64,000 nucleotides of DNA, taken from the NCBI RefSeq assembly GCF_014199305.1, contig NZ_JACIJK010000009.1:146208-210207 (forward strand), in the 5' to 3' direction. The notes beneath the pieces are model-generated. The model was not told where the DNA came from. It saw only the letters and a program-made list of their open reading frames with translations, and searched no databases. This stretch comes from Sphingomonas aerophila (GTDB lineage Bacteria; Pseudomonadota; Alphaproteobacteria; Sphingomonadales; Sphingomonadaceae). Of this stretch, positions 54,248-62,182 are shown in pieces (position 1 is the first letter of the stretch; every line of letters begins with the position of its first letter). The translations under genes and the position numbers were made by a program.

Positions 54248-55153
54248 CTACGCGTCTTGCAACTCGGCGTTGCGTTCATCCACGAGGGCATGAACCACCT
54301 CGCGGACCTGGTCGAATGGTAGAGGCGGAGGCACATCCGGACCGCCGACCTCCTTTCTACGAGGGGCCAGTGGCACGCGCCCGATGCGTAGACCAAAGAT
54401 GGCCCGCGTCGCAGCCCCGGCACGTAAGCTGCGAATTGGGGCAATGCTGACCGATCGGTCGGGGTTTTGCGATAGTTCACCGACGACCTGCGGGGGGATG
54501 CCGCTGGAGGACACGATGCTGGCTCCCTTGGCGTTCGGGTGCTTGCGCAGCACTCGTATGACATCGTCGGGAGTGGGCAAGCCCGCGATCAGCGCTCGCC
54601 CGGGCATCACTCCGGTGCTCACGTCCACCAACGTCAGCAGATTTGCGGGATAGGAGTGGCCATCCTGCTCGACATCGATGGCAAGCGGACAGCAGTCGAG
54701 GATGGCACCGGCGGATACGCCTAGACGCGGCCCGAGTTCGAATGCTTGGTTTGGGCGTCCGAAGCGCGTCCACACTGCGTTCCTGCTCGGCTGTGGCAGC
54801 CCCCGCTCTCGACAGATCTCAGCCGAGCGGTTGCGCACCTGCGCTTCGATTGCGCCGGGCCCGAGTTCAGCGATCGCATCCTCGACCGCTTGGGCAACCT
54901 CTGGCGCAAGGTGTTCATGTCGCCCCTGCGATGACGCACGGACCTGCTCTCCCTCTTGGCGCAGTCTGAAAATACGCACAAGGTTGTAGAACATTCGGGG
55001 ACGCAGCCCGAGAGAAGCTGCTGCTGTTTCTGCAGCGCCTACTGAGTTATCACCGGAAGCGATAAAGTCCCGTATCGCTGTCGCTCGACGCATAATCTCA
55101 GCCCAATGTTGCGGAGGCGACTGCATCATCTCCCGCCGAAGGTGGTCTTCCAT
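54248..55153 (-). CDS. Second degenerate transposase-fold protein
   Basis: The 301-residue product is convergent with the previous gene, 26 bases apart. An N-terminal helical DNA-binding region (RPRMFYNLVRIFRL, then LPQPSRNAVWTRFGR) precedes GAILDCCPLAIDVEQDG and PANLLTLVDVSTGVMPGRAL, again like the first strands of an rve core. The following DNG/Glu motifs are replaced (IVSSSGIPPQVV). The layout parallels the larger neighbour, so the two look like diverged paralogues. No known name can be given. Confidence 0.6.
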   Translation of the reverse strand: MEDHLRREMMQSPPQHWAEIMRRATAIRDFIASGDNSVGAAETAAASLGLRPRMFYNLVRIFRLRQEGEQVRASSQGRHEHLAPEVAQAVEDAIAELGPGAIEAQVRNRSAEICRERGLPQPSRNAVWTRFGRPNQAFELGPRLGVSAGAILDCCPLAIDVEQDGHSYPANLLTLVDVSTGVMPGRALIAGLPTPDDVIRVLRKHPNAKGASIVSSSGIPPQVVGELSQNPDRSVSIAPIRSLRAGAATRAIFGLRIGRVPLAPRRKEVGGPDVPPPLPFDQVREVVHALVDERNAELQDA

Positions 55154-55681
55154 GCTTTTCTCTCCCGAACAAAGTCGGAAGACTTACGCTACTCACCACC
55201 GTCACCACTCGACGTCGCCGAATTCGAGGCATTGCTGATCCATACCGGCGAGGGTGCCGCGAGGCTGTTGATGATTGCGACCCGGGAAACGACTTATGCT
55301 GTTTGAACGGACTTGCCGCAGCATCGTTGACCGCAAGCATGGCCCCCGTCGTCCCGACAGAAGACCGCCGATGCTGTGCTTCTTCAACCGGATGGCGCGG
55401 TATGACAATCGTTCTCCGGTCGCATTTTGGCCAGCGCGAGGCGATCTTGGAATTTCCGATACCCTCTGCGCGTCGCTCAAAGTTGCAGCCGCATTTACGC
55501 CGCCCGCAGGTGGATCAGCGGATCATGGAAAACGGGATTTGTGCGGCGTAGGCGGCCGGTTGGGAGCCCACCTGCCGTGGCAAGGCGGTCGCTTTCGAGG
55601 TCGATGCTAACGGCTGCTGATAGGTGGAGAACGGAATGGCGGCTTTCGGGAGTGCGGAAGAGATAAGCGGACGTTCGCACC
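55154..55681. other. Gene-poor stretch, no convincing gene
   Basis: This stretch of about 530 bases has only short overlapping open frames without family similarity. The 3' part carries AAGCGGACGTTCG (about 55665), resembling the outer arm of the composite repeats found further on. A transposon end could lie here, but I could not identify one. Confidence 0.4.
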
Positions 55682-56002
55682 TTAAGGGTTCATGAAGCCC
55701 CACCCGTCTGCATAGCCGCCATACACTTGCGCCAGCGCGTGCAACTGCTCCTCTGCTGCGGTCACGTTTGCCGCTGAGGGCACCAGCTCCTTGGATGCTG
55801 TCACGTCCCAATGGCCCTCGTCGCGATCAACTTTTTCGACGGCTGCTCTGAACCCAAGATGCTCAACATCCGAAGCGAAGGCCTCTGCCGAGAGCCGGTC
55901 AGCAAAGAGGTGGCTGAAATCCACCTCCCGCGAAGGGGTAAGATCGTTCCCACCCTCGTCAATTCGTTTCAGAATTTCGGCATTCTCATCGAGCAGCGAC
56001 AT
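55682..56002 (-). CDS. RraB-like (RNase E inhibitor B family) protein
   Basis: The 106-residue acidic product has ILKRIDEGGNDLTPSREVDF, then FADRLSAEAFASDVEHLGF, and ends VYGGYADGWGF, matching the RraB fold and its C-terminal YDGWG-like motif. In E. coli RraB modulates RNase E; distant homologues are often of unknown role. It stands alone between repeats, facing left. Confidence 0.75.
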   Translation of the reverse strand: MSLLDENAEILKRIDEGGNDLTPSREVDFSHLFADRLSAEAFASDVEHLGFRAAVEKVDRDEGHWDVTASKELVPSAANVTAAEEQLHALAQVYGGYADGWGFMNP

Positions 56003-56087
56003 GTCAGTCCCTTGGCCTACAAATCTAGACGGCAGCTTGTTTCGAGCAAGCTGAACGACTGCCAGTGGGCGCTTCCCGCTGCGGCAG

Positions 56088-56133
56088 CCGTCCCGATTGG
56101 GATGCTATTTCGGGACCGTCCGGGTTCGGGGGG
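56088..56133 (+). repeat. Composite palindromic repeat, copy 1
   Basis: GTCCCGATTGGGATGCTATT followed by TCGGGAC and CGTCCGGGTTCGGGGG. GTCCC and GGGAC can pair as a hairpin. It lies between the RraB-like and lipoprotein genes. Confidence 0.75.
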
Positions 56134-56535
56134 TTAGTGAACATTCGCGCGCGACCAAGCAGGGATCACCTGTTTGGGGCTAATTACCCGCTCTAGCCGC
56201 ACGCTCGGTCTCCCAAACGCAATTCCCGCCACTTGTCCGTCAACGCGAGCCTCATAGAACAGGCTCGCGCCGTCAGCTTCGGGGTCCCCGCCTACTTTTG
56301 AAACGGGCAGACGCAACCCGTCTGGCAAATCGGCTGTGACCCCACCATCGCAGGCGACCGGGAACATCATTGGATGTATGTCTGGCGCAGCAAAGGTCAG
56401 GATAGTGCCGTGAAAGCGCTTGCCCTGCTGCAAATCAGCGGCCCGCCAGCACGGCGGAAGCGTGACCCTGTTCGGCCCGCAGGCACCAAGCCCCACTAGC
56501 ATTGCAACAGCGAGCAGTGGACGAGGGCGCCGCAT
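56134..56535 (-). CDS. Putative small lipoprotein
   Basis: From the ATG at 56535 the 133-residue product has a signal MRRPRPLLAVAMLVGLGAC with a lipobox LGAC, then a soluble domain with two later Cys (PCWRA, VACDGG). I do not recognise the family. A longer open frame upstream is not signal-like. It is probably anchored in the outer or inner membrane facing the periplasm. Confidence 0.6.
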   Translation of the reverse strand: MRRPRPLLAVAMLVGLGACGPNRVTLPPCWRAADLQQGKRFHGTILTFAAPDIHPMMFPVACDGGVTADLPDGLRLPVSKVGGDPEADGASLFYEARVDGQVAGIAFGRPSVRLERVISPKQVIPAWSRANVH

Positions 56536-56704
56536 GGCCGAGCTTATCCACAGAAGCTGAATGTCGCAATTGGGCGTAATGGTCATCGCTGGAATGCTCG
56601 CCATTCCCTCCTGATTCGATATTCATGCCATGAGCCCTAGTCTTGCTAACCTCTACAATCGAATACAACTGTAAACTCAGCTCGCAGCAAACAGCAGAAC
56701 CGAC

Positions 56705-57175
56705 ATGATGAAGCACTACAGCATCTTTGCCGACTATCACCAGTTCTACCTGTGGGATCACGAGGCGAACCCCGACGTCCCTACTAGTTACACAGAAGAG
56801 GATACGATCCGCCGTATTAAGGCGGCTCCATTCGTGGTTGTCGTTCAACCCGAACGCAACATGAACGTTTCGGTCGAGGTCGAAATTACGGGCGAGGCGC
56901 CTGAACTTGCGCTCGATGCCTGGGATCATGTTGCTGAGGCCAGCCTCGACTTACCGTCGGGCAGGCTGGAAATTTACGAATGCACTGGGGAGTCGATCGA
57001 CATCCTGACTGTTCCGGCAGGCACGTATCGCGTCAGAACTTATCACAGTGGGTTAGGGACCTTGAGCGACGACGGACTAGATGGAGACGATCACTACCGG
57101 ATTGTGCTGTGGCCTGCGCCCTTCACGGACCTCGCAGTTTTAAAGCAATACGTCGATCCACGCGTTGTATCGTGA
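56705..57175 (+). CDS. Hypothetical ComJ-like protein
   Basis: The 156-residue acidic protein reads YSIFADYHQFYLWDHEANPD near the start and VPAGTYRVRTYHSGLG, then DDHYRIVLWPAP, near the end. This pattern is seen in the competence-J (ComJ)-like family and related immunity-type proteins, but I could not confirm it. No toxin gene is adjacent. No signal peptide is visible. Confidence 0.6.
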   Translation: MMKHYSIFADYHQFYLWDHEANPDVPTSYTEEDTIRRIKAAPFVVVVQPERNMNVSVEVEITGEAPELALDAWDHVAEASLDLPSGRLEIYECTGESIDILTVPAGTYRVRTYHSGLGTLSDDGLDGDDHYRIVLWPAPFTDLAVLKQYVDPRVVS

Positions 57176-57454
57176 ACCAGAGGCTTTGCCTTTCACTGAC
57201 GACAGTAATCTATCGAGAGGCTGCTACCCAGCAGATTGGGGCGAGATCCGCCGTCCCACAAGGGATGGAGACCGTCCGAAAATTTCTAGCGCGCTTTCGC
57301 TGAGGCAAGATAAGTGCGCCCGGTCAGACTCGCCGGAAGCTAGGTGTCCACCGGCAACGTGCGCCGACTGCCACTCACGTCGAGTTTTCGGACAGTTTCG
57401 ATGATAATCTGGGAAAGCTCGCCAATAAGGTGCGGAGCGGTTCTCCAGCAGCAG

Positions 57455-57652
57455 CTAAAGGCTAATGCCCCGCTTGTTCATCTCCTCGGCCGCGATCCTC
57501 GATATGGTCGAACCCGGTACGCCGGCGAATATGTCTGCAAGGTCGAGAAGGTCCTCATCGGGCAGCGCAGCAACCTCTGCATAGAATGTCGCAACGTGCT
57601 TAAGGGCACGCGCGCCTTGGTCGGCGCGACGCTTGGTCCGGGTAGTCAGCAT
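57455..57652 (-). CDS. Small hypothetical protein
   Basis: The 65-residue frame contains ALPDEDLLDLADIFAGVPGS, amphipathic and protein-like, but has no recognised family. It is flanked by decayed repeat fragments (57252-57278 and 57706-57751). The 280 bases to its left hold no gene that I recognise. Confidence 0.35.
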   Translation of the reverse strand: MLTTRTKRRADQGARALKHVATFYAEVAALPDEDLLDLADIFAGVPGSTISRIAAEEMNKRGISL

Positions 57653-57705
57653 AATTCGCTGATAGCATCCTAGCTCCCCGAACGGCAGTCCGATAAGCAG
57701 ATGCG

Positions 57706-57751
57706 TGTTCCCATTGAGGACGGTATTTTGGCACTGTCGGGGTTTGGGTGG
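57706..57751 (+). repeat. Composite palindromic repeat, decayed copy
   Basis: TTCCCATTGAGGACGGTATT, then TTGGCACTGTCGGGGTTTGG, keeps the layout of the better copies with several changes. AGCCGTCTGTCCGCTTTCAG follows at 57752. Confidence 0.5.
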
Positions 57752-57916
57752 ACAGCCGTCTGTCCGCTTTCAGGCGCGGGCATGACGAAAGCCGGACGTC
57801 GTGCGGCTGCTACTTGATCACCCGCACTGCGGAGGCTCCTTCTCTGCCAGGAACTTGTGCCATGACCGAGATCGTGGCCCTCCACGCGACCGCGTTCCTC
57901 CGCTAAGAGCAAGTCT

Positions 57917-58717
57917 ATGCCCGCGCCCGACTGCCACGCCGTCAAGGTACCAGCCATCACGCTGGGCTTCTGGATCATCAAGATACTCGCGACCACGCTC
58001 GGCGAGACAGGCGGTGATACTGTTTCGATGACTTGGCTCGGAGAGACCACGGCCGAGGCAGGACAGGCTGGCATAAACGGCTATCTCGTTGGGACCGGCA
58101 TCTTCGGCCTGCTCTTGGTGCTACTCGTGTGGCTGCAAATCAGGGCGCGCGCCTTCAACCCGTGGCTATACTGGGCGACGATCATAGCCTCGACCACAGC
58201 GGGTACGACCCTCGCCGACTTCGCGGACCGGTCGCTCGGCATAGGGTACCCGGGCGGCTCGCTGCTATTGCTCGTGTGCGTGCTCGCGTCGCTGACGCTC
58301 TGGCGCTGGAAGCTCGGCACAGTCGCTGTGAGCAGCGTCGCAGGCGTCCGCGCCGAGTTCTTCTACTGGATCACCATCACCTTTTCGCAGACTCTCGGTA
58401 CCGCCTTGGGCGACTGGGCGGCCGATAGTGGCCTTGGCTACGGCGGTGGCGCGCTGGTATTCGCGGCAGGCTTGGCGGTGCTCGCAATGCTGTACCGGCT
58501 CACGCGTGTCAGCCATGTGGCGCTGTTCTGGAGCGCCTTCATCCTCACCCGGCCGCTTGGCGCGACAGTCGGAGACTTCTTCGACAAACCGGTGGCAAAG
58601 GGTGGCCTCGACGTGAGCCGCCCCGTCGCGTCGCTGATCCTTGCTGCCTTGATTGTTCTTCTCATCGCCGTTCTGCCACAGCGCGCCAGCTCCATGTCGG
58701 GTGTCCAGCGTGCGTAG
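57917..58717 (+). CDS. COG4705-like integral membrane protein with internal repeats
   Basis: The 266-residue product has about eight hydrophobic helices. It carries four repeat-like motifs, TTLGETGGD, TTLADFADRSLGIGYPGG, TALGDWAADSGLGYGGG and ATVGDFFDKP, at roughly 60-residue intervals, suggesting two duplications. This matches the predicted membrane-anchored COG4705 family, whose function is unknown. Its 3' end overlaps the next gene. Confidence 0.8.
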   Translation: MPAPDCHAVKVPAITLGFWIIKILATTLGETGGDTVSMTWLGETTAEAGQAGINGYLVGTGIFGLLLVLLVWLQIRARAFNPWLYWATIIASTTAGTTLADFADRSLGIGYPGGSLLLLVCVLASLTLWRWKLGTVAVSSVAGVRAEFFYWITITFSQTLGTALGDWAADSGLGYGGGALVFAAGLAVLAMLYRLTRVSHVALFWSAFILTRPLGATVGDFFDKPVAKGGLDVSRPVASLILAALIVLLIAVLPQRASSMSGVQRA

Positions 58718-59444
58718 GCTTTGCGTCGCTACGGCGGTGACAGCCGCCCTCAGCCTGACTACGCCCTCCTGGGCCGGCCCGCCCTTTCTGACTGATGATC
58801 CGGAGCCGACCGACGTTGGTCATTGGGAGATTTACGCGCCCTTGCTCGAGGTTGACGGTCGGGGGGCGGACTATGGCGGCGCAGTTGGGGCGGAGCTCAA
58901 TTATGGTGCCCGGCCCGGCATGCAGGTGACAGTTGGTTTGCCGCTGTCCTTCGCGCACGATCGGGCCGGCTTCACCTCCGGCCGCGGCGACCTGGAATTC
59001 TCGGTCAAGTACCGCTTCGTCCACGATCAAGCGCACGGCATCTCGGTCGCGGCGTTCCCAGGCGCAACGCTGCCGACCGGCGCTCGCGCCTTGAGCGCGC
59101 ACCGGGTCACGGCTCTCCTCCCGGTTTGGGCGCAGAAGAATGTGGGGCCATGGTCCGTGTTCGGTGGCGGAGGCTATGCGCTCAATCCCGGGCGCGGCAA
59201 CCGCAATTATTGGACGGGCGGCCTCGCGGTCACCCGCGCCGTAACGCCACATCTGCTGCTCGGGCTCGAAGCTGACCGTCAAGGAGCGGACACACGCATT
59301 GGGCGCATGTCCACGAGCTTCGGAGCGGGCGGTATTCTCCAGATTAGCCGCACATTTCGCATTCTGACTTCAGCCGGGCCCACCTTCGGGAACGGTGGCC
59401 GACCCGCATTTCACGGGTACCTTGCGGGCGGCCTGAACTTCTAA
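58701..59444 (+). CDS. Secreted outer-membrane beta-barrel-type protein
   Basis: Starting at GTG 58701 (or 58710), the product of about 247 residues has a signal peptide RRLCVATAVTAALSLTTPSWA followed by GPPFLTDDPEPTDVGHWEIY. Alternating aromatic and small residues (LNYGARPGMQVTVGLPLSF, LEFSVKYRF) and a C-terminal GGLNF suggest a beta-barrel. The family resembles transporter- or porin-like hypotheticals of soil proteobacteria. It overlaps the COG4705-like gene. Confidence 0.7.
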   Translation: MSSVRRLCVATAVTAALSLTTPSWAGPPFLTDDPEPTDVGHWEIYAPLLEVDGRGADYGGAVGAELNYGARPGMQVTVGLPLSFAHDRAGFTSGRGDLEFSVKYRFVHDQAHGISVAAFPGATLPTGARALSAHRVTALLPVWAQKNVGPWSVFGGGGYALNPGRGNRNYWTGGLAVTRAVTPHLLLGLEADRQGADTRIGRMSTSFGAGGILQISRTFRILTSAGPTFGNGGRPAFHGYLAGGLNF

Positions 59445-59637
59445 TTCGAGAGCAGCTAGGCCAGCTCTCCCCGTGTTCCCACTCGAGCAGGCCGTGGGAG
59501 AGGCCCAAAGCTGCGTCGCACAAGAGTTTGGCCAACAGCCCTGGCGATAACCGGTCAGCGACGCACTCGTCGTAGCTATAATCTCTTAAGGTGTGTCCGG
59601 TTTCGTGGAGCGCCGGGACGGCTGTGAATGTCTGGAT

Positions 59638-59700
59638 TTGGGCGAGAGCGGAAGGGCTGCTTTGGAGGAGGGCAGGCGACTATCCGTCCCGCTCGGGACG
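59638..59700 (+). repeat. Composite repeat, module with GTCCCG/CGGGAC arm
   Basis: TGGGCGAGAGCGGAAGGGC, then GCTTTGGAGGAGGGCAGGCG and CCGTCCCGCTCGGGACGG, closely matches 61150-61200. It lies just past the end of the XRE gene (- strand). Confidence 0.65.
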
Positions 59701-59724
59701 GTAAAACGGGAGGATCGTGGACGG

Positions 59725-59943
59725 CTATTGTCCGTCCCGGTCAACAAGATGAAATAGGCTTTCGACGGGTCTCTCCAAAACGCGCGCTGCCTTAAGGGCG
59801 ACAACGGTTGAGGGTACAAAGACGCCATTCTCGACGGTGTTGACGGTTTTGCGGCTTACACCCATGCGCGCCGCCAGCTCCGCCTGGGTCCAACCCCGCG
59901 CCTCGCGAGCTTCGCGCAGTCTGTTAGCGAGCTCGTCAATCAA
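59725..59943 (-). CDS. XRE-family transcriptional regulator
   Basis: The 72-residue protein is a single helix-turn-helix domain, LREAREARGWTQAELAARMG then SRKTVNTVENG, close to the small YgzD-like XRE family. It overlaps the end of the upstream membrane-protein gene and is second in the pair. It probably controls that pair through the GTAAC repeats at 60379-60415. Confidence 0.93.
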   Translation of the reverse strand: MIDELANRLREAREARGWTQAELAARMGVSRKTVNTVENGVFVPSTVVALKAARVLERPVESLFHLVDRDGQ

Positions 59944-60364
59944 GGCTTTTGCGCTCTAAAAGTCCAAAGCTCAGGAGCGTGATGGCGAGACCCAAAGACA
60001 CGATCAGATGCGCCGCTCGTTGTGCCGTGATCGGTTCAAACGGGGACGCCGCAAAGACGATCATCGCCGTGAGAATTGAGGCAACAAACCCACGCCGGAT
60101 GGCGATTGCTCGATTAGCTTCGGTGACCTCGTCATTGGCAAGGGCGCGCACGTCGCGTGGCAGGAGAAAGCCACCTCCGGTGACAAGTGCCCAGAGCATG
60201 ACAACCACAATCACCGTCCAGGCAGCCAGTTGAACGATGGATACCGCGCGCCAATCCGAATTCCAAAACAGCGACTGTTGGGCGAGTAGCAATACGGCAA
60301 GGAAGGGCATCATCAGCGCCCGGCGACGGCTAAGCGCGTCTGCACGATCGATTGCAGCGGTCAT
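59936..60364 (-). CDS. Four-helix membrane protein paired with an XRE regulator
   Basis: The 142-residue product from ATG 60364 (GGAGG upstream) has hydrophobic helices at about residues 20-35, 45-65, 90-110 and 118-135. I do not recognise the family with certainty; it resembles the DUF2178-like partners often found with YgzD-type regulators. It precedes the XRE gene with an 8-base overlap. Confidence 0.75.
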   Translation of the reverse strand: MTAAIDRADALSRRRALMMPFLAVLLLAQQSLFWNSDWRAVSIVQLAAWTVIVVVMLWALVTGGGFLLPRDVRALANDEVTEANRAIAIRRGFVASILTAMIVFAASPFEPITAQRAAHLIVSLGLAITLLSFGLLERKSLD

Positions 60365-60378
60365 GTGAACCTCCATAC

Positions 60379-60421
60379 GTAACTCGTGAGTTACATGTTA
60401 CCTATGGGTTACCTCTGTCAA
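60379..60421 (-). promoter_or_regulatory. Promoter and GTAAC-repeat operator of the XRE pair
   Basis: On the - strand TTGACA (60416-60421) serves as a -35 box, with TAACAT about 15 bases on. Two GGTAAC direct repeats lie between, and a perfect inverted repeat GTAACTC-GT-GAGTTAC (60379-60394) lies just before the ribosome-binding site. This is a good candidate for autorepression by the XRE protein. Confidence 0.6.
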
Positions 60422-60510
60422 GCTTGCCCTCCAGTAGCTGGCCCACGACGCCCCAGTTTCGGCCGTTTCCTGCTGTCCCACAAAGGAAGGGCGATCGAGA
60501 TGGCCGAAGC

Positions 60511-60554
60511 TGTCCCAATTGGGATGCTATTTTGGGACTATCGGGGTTGGGTGG
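60511..60554 (+). repeat. Composite palindromic repeat, copy 2
   Basis: TGTCCCAATTGGGATGCTAT, TTTGGGAC and TATCGGGGTTGGGTGG. The 12-base palindrome TCCCAATTGGGA is perfect. AAAGCGGACTT follows at about 60593. Confidence 0.8.
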
Positions 60555-60626
60555 CTAGGCGACGGGCTGTTTTTAGGTAGCAGCCACAACAAAGCGGACT
60601 TTCCGGCCGCACCTGATAGACTAACG

Positions 60627-61061
60627 CTATCTGCCTTTAGCGCATAGAGCCTGCCCCTTGGGGCCAAAGTCTATACGATTGAAAAAGCCTTTGTCTTTCG
60701 TGCTGCCGTCAAAAATAGAACCGAAGAAATGATTTTGCGAACCGCTTTTTTTAGCAAGATAACCACGAAACTTCCCGTCTTCGGTCGCATGACGCACGCT
60801 CACGCCATCGCGGCGAAGCAATTGCGGGCCGTTGCCTCGGACCTGCGCGGCGTTGCCGCCATATACGCCCCACCAGTGATCGGTTGATCCGCCCGGTCCC
60901 TCAAACCTGAAGACAGCGAAGTCCGGTCCCCTTTCGATGAAGGCCCGCTCGTTGGGAGCAAGTTCAACCCAAGCCAATCCAGCGCAGACGCCGCCATCAT
61001 GAGTGGGAGCTGCCTCGGGCGCGTCAGCGGCGGCGGCGAGCAACATGAGTATCGGTAGCAC
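60627..61061 (-). CDS. Putative secreted hypothetical protein
   Basis: From the GTG at 61061 (AGGGGAGAAGAG upstream) the product is 144 residues with a short signal MLPILMLLAAAADA. The mature part has WVELAPNERAFIERGPDFAV and DHWWGVYGG, and two Cys (GVCAGL near the start, ALCAKG at the end) that could form a disulfide. No family is recognised. Confidence 0.55.
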   Translation of the reverse strand: MLPILMLLAAAADAPEAAPTHDGGVCAGLAWVELAPNERAFIERGPDFAVFRFEGPGGSTDHWWGVYGGNAAQVRGNGPQLLRRDGVSVRHATEDGKFRGYLAKKSGSQNHFFGSIFDGSTKDKGFFNRIDFGPKGQALCAKGR

Positions 61062-61149
61062 TCTCTTCTCCCCTAAACCGTTTTCTATGTCAACCACTGA
61101 GAACGGCAGCAACCGGGGTCGACTTGGAGGCGCTCCAACGTCGTCATGT

Positions 61150-61245
61150 GGGCGAGTGCAGAAGGTCCGCTTTGGAGGCGGGCAGGCGACGCCATCGTCC
61201 CGATTGGAATGATATTACGGGACTGTCCGGGCTTGGTGGAACGCG
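61150..61245 (+). repeat. Composite palindromic repeat, copy 3 (longest)
   Basis: GTGGGCGAGTGCAGAAGGTC, GCTTTGGAGGCGGGCAGGCG, CGTCCCGATTGGAATGATAT, TACGGGACTGTCCGGGCTTG and a terminal GCGGACAT arm follow one another. This is the best copy for defining the full unit. Confidence 0.8.
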
Positions 61246-61277
61246 GACATGCAAGCCGTTCGGTGCTAAGCGGCCGT

Positions 61278-61523
61278 ATGCAGTGGTTCGAGAGGTTTGC
61301 TACCGAAGGATTGCTGCTCCCGGCGTTAGAGGTCGCGTTCGGATCGCTGGTGGTACTGCGTGCATCCTCAACGCGCCAATTGACCAAAGATCAGTTGGAT
61401 GAGGCGCCAGCGTGGATACGTTGGCTCGCGCAGTTGAATAGCGAGCGCCTGCACAGGCGCTGCGGTTGGGTCATGATCGTCTCCGCGCTATTAATCGCGA
61501 TCATGCGCATCTCCGCCCAGTAG
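61278..61523 (+). CDS. Small hypothetical membrane protein
   Basis: The 81-residue product MQWFERFATEGLLLPALEVA has one C-terminal hydrophobic helix (WVMIVSALLIAIM). No family is recognised. It sits between two repeat copies, and the upstream repeat may have supplied its 5' leader. Confidence 0.4.
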   Translation: MQWFERFATEGLLLPALEVAFGSLVVLRASSTRQLTKDQLDEAPAWIRWLAQLNSERLHRRCGWVMIVSALLIAIMRISAQ

Positions 61524-61550
61524 CGACGTCCGACTTTGGACGAGAGCTGC

Positions 61551-61595
61551 CGTCCCAATTGGGATGATGTTTTGGGACTGTCCGGGTTCGGGTGG
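61551..61595 (+). repeat. Composite palindromic repeat, copy 4
   Basis: CGTCCCAATTGGGATGATGT followed by TTTGGGACTGTCCGGGTTCG and GGTGG. It lies between two convergent small genes. Confidence 0.8.
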
Positions 61596-61611
61596 ACAGC
61601 GCAAGTACGAC

Positions 61612-61923
61612 TTAGTTCTTGGACTTAGTCGCATCATGCCGAGAGACAGCCAATGCAATCCGATGGTCGATGCAGGCAAGGAGGCGGGAACTGGTCCGCA
61701 TGCCCCGCCTCACGCAGACGTCCGCTGCCCGGCATGCCTGGCTGTCAATGAAAGTATCGCCGCTGGACACTGCGACACGGCAATCCATGAGAAAGTCTCC
61801 GTCAATGCTGATGTCCAAGCGGAGCTTCGACAAGTGCTGTCCCTTCACAACCACATCTGGCGAGGGCTCAACAGCTTGAGGCTGGCCGGAAGCCTGCAAC
61901 AACAGAAAGGGTAGGATCAGCAT
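61612..61923 (-). CDS. Small secreted hypothetical protein
   Basis: The 103-residue product has a signal-like start MLILPFLLLQASGQ and a mature part with CRVAVSSGDTFIDSQACRAADVC, a Cys-containing pattern I have seen in small periplasmic sphingomonad proteins. Confidence is limited by length. Confidence 0.45.
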   Translation of the reverse strand: MLILPFLLLQASGQPQAVEPSPDVVVKGQHLSKLRLDISIDGDFLMDCRVAVSSGDTFIDSQACRAADVCVRRGMRTSSRLLACIDHRIALAVSRHDATKSKN

Positions 61924-62000
61924 ACGGTTCTCAGGAGGCTAACTGCCTAACCATATTCCTACCGTCAGCTCAGGCACGAATGTTCGCAAGTGGGCGAGAG

Positions 62001-62040
62001 CTGCCATCTCACAAACGATGGTATTTTGGGACAGCCGGAT
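62001..62040 (+). repeat. Composite palindromic repeat, decayed copy
   Basis: CTGCCATCTCACAAACGATG then GTATTTTGGGACAGCCGG; the preceding AATGTTCGCAAGTGGGCGAG (61979) is the first module. The roughly 140 bases after it, up to 62182, hold no gene that I recognise. Confidence 0.5.
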
Positions 62041-62182
62041 CCACTAACCTTGGAAGGCCGGATCTGCCCAAGAGGGCTGTTCCGACCGGCAGGGAGGTGG
62101 ACGTCCTGAGATCATGAGGGCGACCAATCAGTTGTTCTGCGTCGCTGTAGAAAGCTGGCCCGCGGCGCTCTAGCATCCGTCA

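Noticed and set aside
55202..55610. Overlapping small frames on both strands
   Set aside because: No protein-like pattern, no ribosome-binding site and no family similarity.
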